Shown piece by piece: positions 1-7,064 of a stretch of 26,243 bases of DNA. The notes under the pieces were generated by a model, which ran no database searches, was not told the DNA's origin, and saw nothing but the letters and a program-made list of their open reading frames with translations. The position numbers were made by a program, and so were the translations under genes. Within the stretch, counting starts at the first letter, position 1, and every line of letters begins with the position of its first letter. Origin of the DNA: a virus; the IMG/VR virus record IMGVR_UViG_3300035670_001115, positions 1 through 26,243 of that record, one strand, 5' to 3'.

Positions 1-8
1 CCCAATAA

Positions 9-419
9 ATGAGCACTACAATAATTACGGGGCGCGATGTAACCTTCACTCTTGATACGAAGCCATACGACGCTCAAACAACTTCAGCAACTTTGTCTGC
101 TGAAACAATTATCGAGACCTATCAAACTCTTGATGGTCGCGCTTATAAGTCAGTTGATAAGCAATGGACTTTCACAATTGAATTACTTCAGGACTGGGGT
201 GCTTCTGGCGCTCACGGTTCCCTATTTGAGTCAATGTGGAATAACGCTGAGCAAAACCCAAATAGCACAGTTCAGGTAGTTTTTACCGCAGTAACTGGAG
301 CAGTATTTACTTTCAATGTATTACCTATCTTCCCAACAGCTGGCGGAGCAGCACCAGGAGCTCTAACCGACACTTGGGCTCTTACAGTAGTTGGAACACC
401 TTCAGAGTCTTACACCTAA
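9..419 (+). CDS. Major tail (tube) protein, unit A
   Basis: This 136-aa protein would form the stacked rings of the tail tube. The assignment rests on its position directly before a two-frame tail chaperone and a tape measure gene, on its usual length for small siphovirus tube proteins, and on its beta-rich sequence (ITGRDVTFTLD near the N-terminus, ending in TDTWALTVVGTP). The unit B copy at 15812 matches over most of its length, with a three-residue gap near residue 67 (GASGAHGSLF against GAASSLF). The most conserved stretch is around residues 34-62. The window starts only eight bases upstream, so the SD is cut off, but the visible CCCAA matches the bases before the unit B start. The family is inferred from context and similarity of pattern, not from a search. 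Confidence 0.85.
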   Translation: MSTTIITGRDVTFTLDTKPYDAQTTSATLSAETIIETYQTLDGRAYKSVDKQWTFTIELLQDWGASGAHGSLFESMWNNAEQNPNSTVQVVFTAVTGAVFTFNVLPIFPTAGGAAPGALTDTWALTVVGTPSESYT

Positions 420-440
420 TAGATCGGAGCATCGGGAGCT

Positions 441-707
441 ATGAAGTCGCAAATAAAAATTGAATATAACTCGGGCGAGGAAGCAACTTATATTGCCCAA
501 CCGCCCGAGTATGCCAAATGGGAGAAAGCAACTGGCAAGACGATTGGCGAATTAGGCGGTGTCTGGGACATTATGTTTCTGGCATATAACGCAATGAAAC
601 GCGAAGCGGCTGGCAAGCCAGTTAAATCTTTCGAAATATGGATGGAGACAGTTGCCGACATTGATGTGGTGAACGAAAACCCAAAAGCCACAGCGCTGGA
701 AGCCTAA
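441..707 (+). CDS. Tail assembly chaperone, short (0-frame) form, unit A
   Basis: This 88-aa product corresponds to lambda gpG: a cytoplasmic chaperone that coats the tape measure protein during tail assembly. It lies between the tube protein and the tape measure and ends just after a CCCAAAA slippery heptamer at 680-686 that would give a longer form. A good SD (GGGAGC) precedes the ATG. The unit B copy is clearly diverged, including a different central part, but both keep KYNSGE/EYNSGE at the N-terminus, FxxKREAAGKP in the middle and the PK residues at the slip site. No catalytic motif is expected. Confidence 0.8.
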   Translation: MKSQIKIEYNSGEEATYIAQPPEYAKWEKATGKTIGELGGVWDIMFLAYNAMKREAAGKPVKSFEIWMETVADIDVVNENPKATALEA

Positions 708-823
708 ACTATCTTCTAACGCTTCTGGCAATTGAGACGCGGATTCCTAAACAATATTGGGATGATGCCGAAGATGTCTTAACAGCCTTGGAAATACTAA
801 AGGAGAGAAACGGTGGCAAGTGA
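441..823 (+). CDS. Tail assembly chaperone, long (-1 frameshift) form, unit A
   Basis: This product is made by a -1 ribosomal slip: bases 441-686 are read first, then reading resumes at 686 and continues to a TGA at 821-823. It equals lambda gpGT, and the T-like extension is thought to recruit tube subunits to the tape measure. The extension has 45 residues (starting SHSAGSLNYLLTLLAIETR and ending LEILKERNGGK) and has no start of its own. Unit B has an extension of exactly the same length and the same ending pattern (AIEILKERSGGR). Such conservation in a non-initiating frame is strong sequence evidence. The stop overlaps the GTG start of the next gene. Confidence 0.82.
680..686 (+). promoter_or_regulatory. 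-1 frameshift slippery site CCCAAAA, unit A
   Basis: This heptamer has the X XXY YYZ form read as C CCA AAA in the chaperone frame, which lets both tRNAs re-pair after slipping back one base. It lies 19 bases before the 0-frame TAA. The same heptamer is in the same codon phase in unit B. Confidence 0.82.
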
Positions 824-1274
824 TCCGATTACTTATGATCGTAGTGAGCTACGCGATATTCTCAAAGCCTTTAAAGCAATGGATGAGCAAGCAATCCAAG
901 AAGCTAGAACCGAAAGTAGCGCCCTTGCAACCTACGCAGCCAATCAAATTAAAGTCAGCGCTCTGGGACGAACAGTCGCGGGTGCTGGTGTTCGCAGAGT
1001 TGCCGAAGGTGTCCGCATCAGCAAGTCATCCAAGATTGGCGAATTCTCTTATGGATTTGCATCTCAAAGGTTTTCTGGTGGCGCAACGACGCAGAAGCTC
1101 TGGGCAGGACTTGAATTTGGAAGTAACCGCTATCGCCAGTTCCCCAGACGCACTCCCAACAGAGGACGCGGCAATTCTGGCTATTTCATCTACCCAACAC
1201 TTCGCAAGATTCAGCCTGAATTAGTGCGCAAATGGGAAGAAGCTTTTGCTGCAATTGTAAAGAAATGGGGATAA
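813..1274 (+). CDS. HK97 gp10-like head-tail joining / tail protein, unit A
   Basis: This 153-aa protein resembles the HK97 gp10 family, known for head-tail joining or tail completion. It has an N-terminal helix (ELRDILKAFKAMDEQAI), an AAxYAANQIK helix and the late motif GYFIYPTLRKIQPELVRKW typical of actinophage members. It starts at GTG with SD AAGGAGAG, and overlaps the end of the frameshifted chaperone. The usual place for gp10-like genes is before the tube protein; here it sits between chaperone and tape measure in both units. The unit B copy at 16622 keeps the FGSNRxRQFPRRTP and FSYGFASQRFSGG motifs. The exact assembly step is inferred. Confidence 0.7.
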   Translation: MASDPITYDRSELRDILKAFKAMDEQAIQEARTESSALATYAANQIKVSALGRTVAGAGVRRVAEGVRISKSSKIGEFSYGFASQRFSGGATTQKLWAGLEFGSNRYRQFPRRTPNRGRGNSGYFIYPTLRKIQPELVRKWEEAFAAIVKKWG

Positions 1275-1277
1275 CTA

Positions 1278-2801
1278 ATGGCTGGTAATAGAACGCTCAA
1301 GTTATCCATCCTTGCGGATGTTGACGATTTAAAGAAAAAGCTTGGTCAAGGTGAAAAAGAAGTTGAAGGCTTTGGCAACAAGCTAGGAGAATTTGGAAAG
1401 AAAGCCGCTGCTGCCTTTGCTGTTGCTGCTGCTGCAGCAGCTGCTTATGCTGGTAAATTGTTAGTAGATGGCGTTAAAGCAGCTATTGAAGATGAAAAGG
1501 CCCAAGTCAGGCTGGCCCAGACTTTGGAAAATACAACTGGTGCTACCAAAGAACAGATAAAAGCGGTAGAAGATCAAATTCTAAAAATGTCTTTGGCTAC
1601 TGGTGTGGCCGATGACAAACTAAGACCTTCTTTTGAAAAGCTAGTCAGAGCAACTAATGATGTTGAAAAAGCGCAGAAATTACAGACTTTAGCTCTGGAT
1701 ATTGCTGCTGGTTCTGGTAAAGATTTAGAGACAGTAAGCATTGCTTTAGCTAAGGCCTATGATGGAAATAATTCCTCATTAACTAGACTTGGCGTTGGTT
1801 TATCATCAGCTGAATTAAAGTCATTAAGTTTTGACCAAGTTACCAAAAAATTATCTGAAACTTTTGGTGGTCAAGCTTCACTTCAGGCAGATACTTTTAG
1901 TGGCAAGATGGCAAGAATGCAGGTTGCCTTTGATGAGGCTAAAGAATCTGTGGGCGCTAGATTATTGCCTATTCTGACTCAATTGCTAGATGCTTTCAAT
2001 ACTAAAGTAGGCCCAGCGGTTCAATCAATTCAAGATAAGTTAAAACCTTTGACTAAAGCTATTGATGATAATAAAGAGGAATTTACCGCGCTTTGGAACT
2101 TTCTAAATAAATATATTGTCCCTATAATGACCGGTGCTTTAAAAACAGCTTTTAGCGGCATAGTAACTGGCATTACCGCAGTAGTTAATATCGTAGGCAA
2201 AGCAGTCAATTTCTTTAAAGATTTATATGATGCTTATAAGAAAATTGTAGATTTTATAAAAAATAATCCATTAACTAACCTTCTGGGCAAATTGAATCCT
2301 TTTAGCAATTCTAGCTTTGGTGGAGCAGATTTTTCAATTGGCGGCGGTGGTAAGGAAGTAGATGAGTTAGGTCGCCCAGTTGTGGTCAATGCTGGCGGTG
2401 GAGGTGCTGGTGGCGGTGCTGGTGGCGGTGCTGGTGGCGGTGGCAGTTCTACAACGCCTAGAGGTGGCACACTTGATGGCGCTAAAGTTTATGAAGTTAA
2501 TGGCAGAAAAATATTGGTTCCCGCTGGTTTAGATGAGGATCAAGCCCAAGCTTATGCGGAACGAGTAGCTGCATCAATACAAAGAAAAGAAGATTTGATT
2601 GCCGAGACTGCAAGAATCCGCGAAGGAATAGCAGCTCGTAATGCTGGAAATACTACTGCCACAGATGCTGGGAGCCAAGCTATAGTCATCAATGTAAATG
2701 CTGCTTCGGTAATTGATAGCGAAGGATTTACCAGAGCAGTTATAGATGCTTTGAATGAAAGCCAAAGCAGAACTGGCGCACTAGATAATTTGGCAATATG
2801 A
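1278..2801 (+). CDS. Tape measure protein, unit A
   Basis: This 507-aa protein sets tail length and may help DNA entry. Residues 1-60 combine a charged start (LKLSILADVDDLKKKLGQGEKEVEGFG) with an Ala-rich hydrophobic stretch (residues 45-60). Residues 70-240 are helical and close to unit B. A hydrophobic segment lies near residues 275-305. A Gly-rich linker (about 370-395) is followed by a charged helical end. It is short for the family, so the tail should be short; by the usual rule of about 0.15 nm per residue it would be roughly 75 nm. Unit B's copy (459 aa) shares the N-terminal half and the last 35 residues, but has a Pro/Ser/Thr-rich segment instead of the Gly linker. The gene's TGA overlaps the next ATG. 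Confidence 0.9.
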   Translation: MAGNRTLKLSILADVDDLKKKLGQGEKEVEGFGNKLGEFGKKAAAAFAVAAAAAAAYAGKLLVDGVKAAIEDEKAQVRLAQTLENTTGATKEQIKAVEDQILKMSLATGVADDKLRPSFEKLVRATNDVEKAQKLQTLALDIAAGSGKDLETVSIALAKAYDGNNSSLTRLGVGLSSAELKSLSFDQVTKKLSETFGGQASLQADTFSGKMARMQVAFDEAKESVGARLLPILTQLLDAFNTKVGPAVQSIQDKLKPLTKAIDDNKEEFTALWNFLNKYIVPIMTGALKTAFSGIVTGITAVVNIVGKAVNFFKDLYDAYKKIVDFIKNNPLTNLLGKLNPFSNSSFGGADFSIGGGGKEVDELGRPVVVNAGGGGAGGGAGGGAGGGGSSTTPRGGTLDGAKVYEVNGRKILVPAGLDEDQAQAYAERVAASIQRKEDLIAETARIREGIAARNAGNTTATDAGSQAIVINVNAASVIDSEGFTRAVIDALNESQSRTGALDNLAI

Positions 2802-4045
2802 CAATTTGGAGCCCAACTTATCGGGTCAAGGTAAATGGCTCGACAGTTACTAACACCACTCTTAGTGGGTTAAGCATCACCTCTGGTCGCACCGATATTT
2901 ATACTCAGCCCCTTGCTGGATACTGCAACCTAACCCTGATTGAGACTGCTCAAGCTTCTATACCCTATGATATTAATGATGCGGTAACAGTAGAAGTCCA
3001 AAACTCAAGCAATGCTTATGTAACATTATTTGGCGGATTTATTACCGATTTAAATGTAACGGTCCAGACTTCTGGCTCTACTGCTACCAGCCAACAAATC
3101 AAAATAACCGCTGTTGGAGCCCTAGCTCGATTGGCCAGAGCAGTATATACAGGCAACTTTGCTCATCAATTTGATGGCGACCGAATTGCTGAATTGCTTG
3201 AAGGGGTCCTATTTGACCAATGGAATGAAGTGCCAGCAGCTGAATCTTGGAACGCTTATGATCCAGCAGTTCAATGGCTCGATGCTGAAAATACTGGATA
3301 TGGAGAAATCGATACCCCAGGAGATTATGAGCTTCATTCCGAAAGTAATCTAAACGATACAGTTTATAACCTAGCTTCCCGCTTTGCTACCAGCGGACTC
3401 GGTTATTTATATGAGGATTCTTCGGGCCGCATTTCTTATGCAGACTCAACTCATCGAGCCCAATATCTTGGCCTAAATGGATATGTTGATTTAGATGGCG
3501 CTCACTCAATCGGCCCGGGATTATCAATCGTTAAACGCGCTGGAGATGTTAGAAACTCTATAACTATTGCTTATGGCTCAAATGGAAGCCAAAGCGTTAC
3601 TGATGAAGATGCCAGCTCAATCACAGCCTATGGAGAATTGGCGACCACAATTTCCACTACTCTTAGAAATCAAAGTGATGCCGAGGATCAAGCTGCTTTC
3701 TATCTACTTATCAGAGCCTTCCCTCAATTTGGGCTAAGACAGATAACCTTCCCAGTCGGGAGCCCCGAGATTGATAATACTGACCGAGATGCCCTTCTAG
3801 GGGTCTTTATGGGTATGCCTATCAATGTCATTAACCTGCCAGCCAATATGGTAAATGGCGAGTTTCAAGGATTCGTAGAAGGTTGGACTTGGACAGCCAG
3901 CCTTAATCGGTTAAATCTAACTATGAATATATCGCCAGTAGCATTCTCGCTACAGGCTTTCAAGTGGAGCGATGTGCCAGCCACAGAGCTCTGGAATACA
4001 ATTAACCCAGCTTTGGACTGGCTTAACGCTACAATAGTTGCCTAA
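2798..4045 (+). CDS. Minor tail protein (distal tail / baseplate), unit A
   Basis: This 415-aa protein follows the tape measure with an ATGA overlap, which is the place of distal tail and baseplate-hub proteins in siphoviruses. It is beta-rich, begins YRVKVNGSTVTNTTLSGL, and has a conserved EGWTWTASLNRLNLTM motif near the C-terminus, a pattern common to actinophage minor tail proteins. Unit B's copy (414 aa) is alignable from end to end. Two imperfect internal copies of a W-N/A-D-P motif (near residues 147-157 and 400-410: ESWNAYDPAVQWLDAE and ELWNTINPALDWLNAT) may be structural repeats. No enzymatic domain is evident. Confidence 0.8.
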   Translation: MTIWSPTYRVKVNGSTVTNTTLSGLSITSGRTDIYTQPLAGYCNLTLIETAQASIPYDINDAVTVEVQNSSNAYVTLFGGFITDLNVTVQTSGSTATSQQIKITAVGALARLARAVYTGNFAHQFDGDRIAELLEGVLFDQWNEVPAAESWNAYDPAVQWLDAENTGYGEIDTPGDYELHSESNLNDTVYNLASRFATSGLGYLYEDSSGRISYADSTHRAQYLGLNGYVDLDGAHSIGPGLSIVKRAGDVRNSITIAYGSNGSQSVTDEDASSITAYGELATTISTTLRNQSDAEDQAAFYLLIRAFPQFGLRQITFPVGSPEIDNTDRDALLGVFMGMPINVINLPANMVNGEFQGFVEGWTWTASLNRLNLTMNISPVAFSLQAFKWSDVPATELWNTINPALDWLNATIVA

Positions 4046-4054
4046 GGAGAATAG

Positions 4055-5485
4055 ATGCCAACGACAAGTAATTTCGGATGGACAACCCCAGCCGATACAG
4101 ATTTAGTTAAGGATGGAGCCGCTGCTATCCGCACATTGGGTAATGGCGTAGATGCTTCATTAGTTGATCTTAAAGGTGGCACAACTGGTCAAGTATTGAG
4201 CAAAGCCACAAATACCGATTTAGATTATACTTGGATTACTCCAAATGTTGGAGATATAACTGAAGTCCAAGCTGGAACAGGTATTTCAGTAGCTTCAGGA
4301 ACTGGCCCAATTCCTGTAATTACTAATACAGCAACTACCACAATTGATGCTGAGGGAGATTTATTAGTTGGAGATGCCGCCGATGCATTACAAAGATTGG
4401 CAATAGGATCTAATGGCAATGTCTTGACAGTTGATACAGCCGTAGATGGCAAAATAAAGTGGGCCGCGCCTGCTGCTGGCGGTGTGAATAAGAACTACCT
4501 AATCAATGGTGGTTTTGCCATTGCTCAACGAGGCACTTCTTTTACTGCTTCGGCTAACAATGATGATGCCTATACTTTGGATCGCTGGTATATTCTTTCA
4601 GACACCAATGATGTTATTGATGTTACTCAGGATACTTCCACAGTTCCCACTAATGGACAGTTTGCTATTGCTTTAGATGTAGAAACAGTAAATAAGAAGT
4701 TTGGCATAGCAACAATTATAGAAAACAAAGATTGTGTTGGTTTAATCGGCAACACAGTTACCTTTAGTTTCAAGGCTAAAGTATCTGCTACTACTAAACT
4801 AGACAATGTTAAAGCTGCTATTGTGGCTTGGTCAGGCACAGCCGATACAGTAACAAGCGACATCATAAGTGCTTGGAATGTTGAAGGCACTAACCCTACT
4901 CTTATCGCCAATGCTACTTATGAGAACAGCCCAGTAAATCTAAACCTAACTACGTCATACGCTAGTTATTCAGTATCGGCAGCAGTAGATACAGCCAGCA
5001 CAAAGAACATTATTTTGTTTATTTGGTCAGATGTAACTGATACAACACTTGGAGATTTTCTTTATATTGCTGAAAGCAAATTGGAGCTTGGATCAACTGC
5101 TACAGCTTTTGAATATGCAGGCGGCACACTCGAAGGCGAGTTAGCCGCTTGCCAGAGGTATTATTATTTGGTGGTTAGTAATGATAGCCGAGGTTTAATT
5201 GCTTTAGGAACCTATGATGGGGCAACAGTAGTATCCGCGCCTATTAAGTTGGCAGTAACAATGAGGACAGATCCAAGCCTTTCAATAACAACTGGGTCAA
5301 ATTATTATGTTTTTAGAGCGAACGCTTCAGACGATACTTTTGACAGCCTACTGTTAATGGGAGAAGTCACAACTAATACAGCTGGAGTTTATACAACTAG
5401 CGGCGTATCTGGAACTGGCGGACACGCTGGTAATTTATATACTAACAATGCTTCTGCTTCATTAGCCTTTAGTGCGGAGTTATAA
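4055..5485 (+). CDS. Tail fibre / receptor-binding protein, unit A
   Basis: This 476-aa protein is the likely host-recognition fibre. The first 30 residues (TTPADTDLVKDGAAAIRTLGN) are an attachment tip shared with the unit B fibre gene. Residues 50-140 look like a repetitive beta shaft. Residues 147-360 begin KNYLINGGFAIAQRGTSF, include LDRWYI, and end with KLELGSTATAFE and ACQRYYY, a pattern seen in many phage fibres with a carbohydrate-binding-like beta domain. The C-terminus has a Gly/Ser/Asn-rich tail. Apart from the attachment tip it has no match in unit B, where three genes take its place. SD AAGGAGAA precedes the ATG. Confidence 0.75.
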   Translation: MPTTSNFGWTTPADTDLVKDGAAAIRTLGNGVDASLVDLKGGTTGQVLSKATNTDLDYTWITPNVGDITEVQAGTGISVASGTGPIPVITNTATTTIDAEGDLLVGDAADALQRLAIGSNGNVLTVDTAVDGKIKWAAPAAGGVNKNYLINGGFAIAQRGTSFTASANNDDAYTLDRWYILSDTNDVIDVTQDTSTVPTNGQFAIALDVETVNKKFGIATIIENKDCVGLIGNTVTFSFKAKVSATTKLDNVKAAIVAWSGTADTVTSDIISAWNVEGTNPTLIANATYENSPVNLNLTTSYASYSVSAAVDTASTKNIILFIWSDVTDTTLGDFLYIAESKLELGSTATAFEYAGGTLEGELAACQRYYYLVVSNDSRGLIALGTYDGATVVSAPIKLAVTMRTDPSLSITTGSNYYVFRANASDDTFDSLLLMGEVTTNTAGVYTTSGVSGTGGHAGNLYTNNASASLAFSAEL

Positions 5486-5659
5486 ATGAGAATATATAAT
5501 GTGATAAACGATGAACTGAACAACTGCCAAATTATCTGGTATGACGAAAACGGATTCCGTATTTCATTCACCAATAAAGACCCTGCCAACTCAGACTACC
5601 AACGCTATCTGCGCTGGCTAGAAAATCCAGAGGCAGAAGAAAACGGCACAATCTCGTAG
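5486..5659 (+). CDS. Small protein after tail fibre, unknown function
   Basis: This 57-aa ORF (MRIYNVINDELNNCQIIWYD...) begins directly after the fibre TAA and ends four bases before the M15 peptidase gene. It is acidic with several aromatic residues. Its place corresponds to the 112-aa gene at 21007 in unit B, though I see no clear similarity. Small proteins in this place are often fibre chaperones or accessory tail proteins; that role is inference from position only. Confidence 0.55.
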   Translation: MRIYNVINDELNNCQIIWYDENGFRISFTNKDPANSDYQRYLRWLENPEAEENGTIS

Positions 5660-5663
5660 GAAT

Positions 5664-6203
5664 ATGGCAAAACTTTGCAAAGCAGGCCTCCAGCTCAGGG
5701 AGCAGATAGATGACGATTATCCTGATCGCGATAGGAAGTCTGATGGGTGGATTGCTGATTCTCGGCATCTTGCTAAAGGCACTTCTGACCATATACCAGT
5801 CGATGGAATCGTTAGAGCTTTAGATATTGATGCTGATTTATCAGCTCACAAAGAAGAGGCTTACGCGCTAGTTGAGAAGATTCGCAAATTAGCCAAGAAA
5901 GGCGATAAGCGGATTAAATATATTATTTTTGATGGAAAGATTATGAGTCCGATACTGGGATGGAAGCGCAGAACTTACAAAGGTTCTAACCCACACCGGT
6001 CTCATTTTCATATTTCATTTACAACTTTGGGAGACAAAGATGGCAGTTATTTCAACCTCGAAGGAGAAGCTAATGAGCGACCTAAAGAAAATGGCAGAGA
6101 GCTGGGCCAAGACATTTCTAGCAACGGCACTAGCGACTTATCTAGCAGTCGGCTTAGATGTCGATGCAATTGCCAATGCAGCTCTAGTATCAGTCTTGCC
6201 TAG
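5664..6203 (+). CDS. M15-type peptidoglycan peptidase (endolysin), unit A
   Basis: This 179-aa protein is a likely cell-wall endopeptidase of the M15 (VanY/L-Ala-D-Glu or D-Ala peptidase-like) group. Visible zinc-site candidates are H43 in GTSDHIPVDG, D54 or D56 in RALDID, and H114/H116 in NPHRSHFHISF, followed by GDKDG. The domain ends near residue 130. The remaining 49 residues are low-complexity, with a Cys cluster near residues 166-172, and are mostly read through the holin gene in another frame. The same stop position is kept in unit B. There is no signal peptide, so holin-dependent release is expected. Confidence 0.75.
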   Translation: MAKLCKAGLQLREQIDDDYPDRDRKSDGWIADSRHLAKGTSDHIPVDGIVRALDIDADLSAHKEEAYALVEKIRKLAKKGDKRIKYIIFDGKIMSPILGWKRRTYKGSNPHRSHFHISFTTLGDKDGSYFNLEGEANERPKENGRELGQDISSNGTSDLSSSRLRCRCNCQCSSSISLA

Positions 6204-6255
6204 CATAATCAACTGGCTCAACCCCAACTATGAGCGTTACGGTAAAGTCCGTTAA
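6073..6255 (+). CDS. Holin-like small membrane protein, unit A
   Basis: This 60-aa protein would permeabilise the membrane for the M15 lysin. It has a charged start (MSDLKKMAESWAK), a hydrophobic stretch from about residue 15 to 48, and a charged end (NPNYERYGKVR). I chose ATG 6073 and not the in-frame ATG at 6040 because AAGGAGAA lies just before 6073 and because the unit B copy has the same SD and start. It overlaps the 3' end of the M15 gene by 131 bases in another frame. Residues from IANAALVSVLPS to the end are identical in both units. Confidence 0.7.
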   Translation: MSDLKKMAESWAKTFLATALATYLAVGLDVDAIANAALVSVLPSIINWLNPNYERYGKVR

Positions 6256-6446
6256 TGCCAGCGGCTGAATTGGCCACCTTAGTAGCTTCAGTCTTAGGCT
6301 CAATAGCCTTGCTGATTGCTGGCCTTCGCTACATAATTAAATTGGAAAATATCCCCATAGTGTCGCGCCTTGATAAGATGGAGTCTCAGCTAGAATTAGC
6401 CCTAGCGAAGGGAGTCCGAAATGGCAACGCGAAAGCGCGTAAGTAA
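6255..6446 (+). CDS. Small membrane protein with C-terminal coiled coil, unit A
   Basis: This 63-aa protein has one N-terminal membrane segment (LATLVASVLGSIALLIAGL), followed by a charged helical tail (KMESQLELALAKGVRNG). It shares one base with the holin stop (TAATG) and could be a second holin, antiholin or spanin-like partner; there is no proof. The protein is identical in unit B although the DNA has many synonymous changes. The 3' end overlaps the next gene by 26 bases. Confidence 0.65.
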   Translation: MPAAELATLVASVLGSIALLIAGLRYIIKLENIPIVSRLDKMESQLELALAKGVRNGNAKARK

Positions 6447-6681
6447 GAAGCCAGTCAAGCGTCCAAAGAGACGCAGGACTACTAAAGAAACCCCATTAAC
6501 AAAGCTTGATTTCTGGGCTATTGCTGCCAATGAAGTTTATAAAGCTTGTCGCAGAGCAGGAATGGATGAGGGAACTGCTTTAGCCTTTGCTATGGATCGT
6601 AGCTCTTATCCCGATTGGATAGTGCCACTCGATGACCCAATGAGGAAGATTGGTTGGGAAGATGGAGAAGAGGACAACTAA
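6421..6681 (+). CDS. Basic-tailed conserved protein, unknown function, unit A
   Basis: This 86-aa protein has a strongly basic N-terminus (RKRVSKKPVKRPKRRR, residues 3-18) followed by a compact helical domain (LDFWAIAANEVYKACRRAG) and an acidic end (EDGEEDN). The basic arm suggests nucleic-acid contact. Position after the lysis genes and before a nuclease-like gene suggests a late packaging or DNA role, but I do not recognise the family. All 86 residues match unit B in spite of synonymous changes. Confidence 0.6.
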   Translation: MATRKRVSKKPVKRPKRRRTTKETPLTKLDFWAIAANEVYKACRRAGMDEGTALAFAMDRSSYPDWIVPLDDPMRKIGWEDGEEDN

Positions 6682-7064
6682 TCTACTTTCGAGAGGTTGA
6701 ACTCTTTGAGGCTCTTAAGTCGCTTTATCCAGACTTAACGCCCCTATCAGCGACCGACCGAGCAGATGGCATAACCCACAATTCCTATATAGAGCTTAAA
6801 TGCCGAAGAACCCACTACGATACTTTGATGATTGAGAAGAAGAAGTGGGATTATCTGGCCGATATAAGGGCTAGAACGGGCGCTAAAACCCTTTATATCA
6901 ATTCAACCCCTCACGGGGTCTATCAGTTCGATTTAGGGGCTCTAATCGAGCCTGAGTGGGCTTTGAAGCGGTTGCCTATAACTACTGACTTCGGCAATAA
7001 AGCCACCAATGAGCGACTTGCTGGTTTTTTAGATATACGACTCGCCGACTTATTGCTGGTCTAA
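6654..7064 (+). CDS. PD-(D/E)XK-like nuclease, unit A
   Basis: This 136-aa protein carries a nuclease-type core: D48 in RADGITHNS, then IELKCRRTHYD (E57, K59) and a following IEKKKWDYL helix, as in small PD-(D/E)XK resolvase-like and restriction-like enzymes. The substrate is unknown; debranching of replication or packaging intermediates, or host DNA damage, would fit. The start is uncertain: ATG 6654 overlaps the upstream gene, but in unit B a stop blocks the same region and GTG 22367 is the first usual start. The clear homology starts at FREVELFE. The protein is far less conserved between units than its neighbours. Confidence 0.6.
   Translation: MGRWRRGQLIYFREVELFEALKSLYPDLTPLSATDRADGITHNSYIELKCRRTHYDTLMIEKKKWDYLADIRARTGAKTLYINSTPHGVYQFDLGALIEPEWALKRLPITTDFGNKATNERLAGFLDIRLADLLLV

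Noticed and set aside
420-445. Sequencing-adapter remnant, because the gap contains AGATCGGAGC
   Set aside because: Only the first eight or so bases resemble the common adapter; the remainder does not, and the gap occurs at the same gene border in both units.
2395-2450. CRISPR- or satellite-like short repeats (GGTGGCGGTGCT) in the tape measure
   Set aside because: They encode an in-frame Gly/Ala linker and there are no spacers.
2234-2470. Pro-rich ORF on the minus strand opposite the tape measure
   Set aside because: It is the antisense of the Gly-rich linker; no SD, and it is not kept in unit B.
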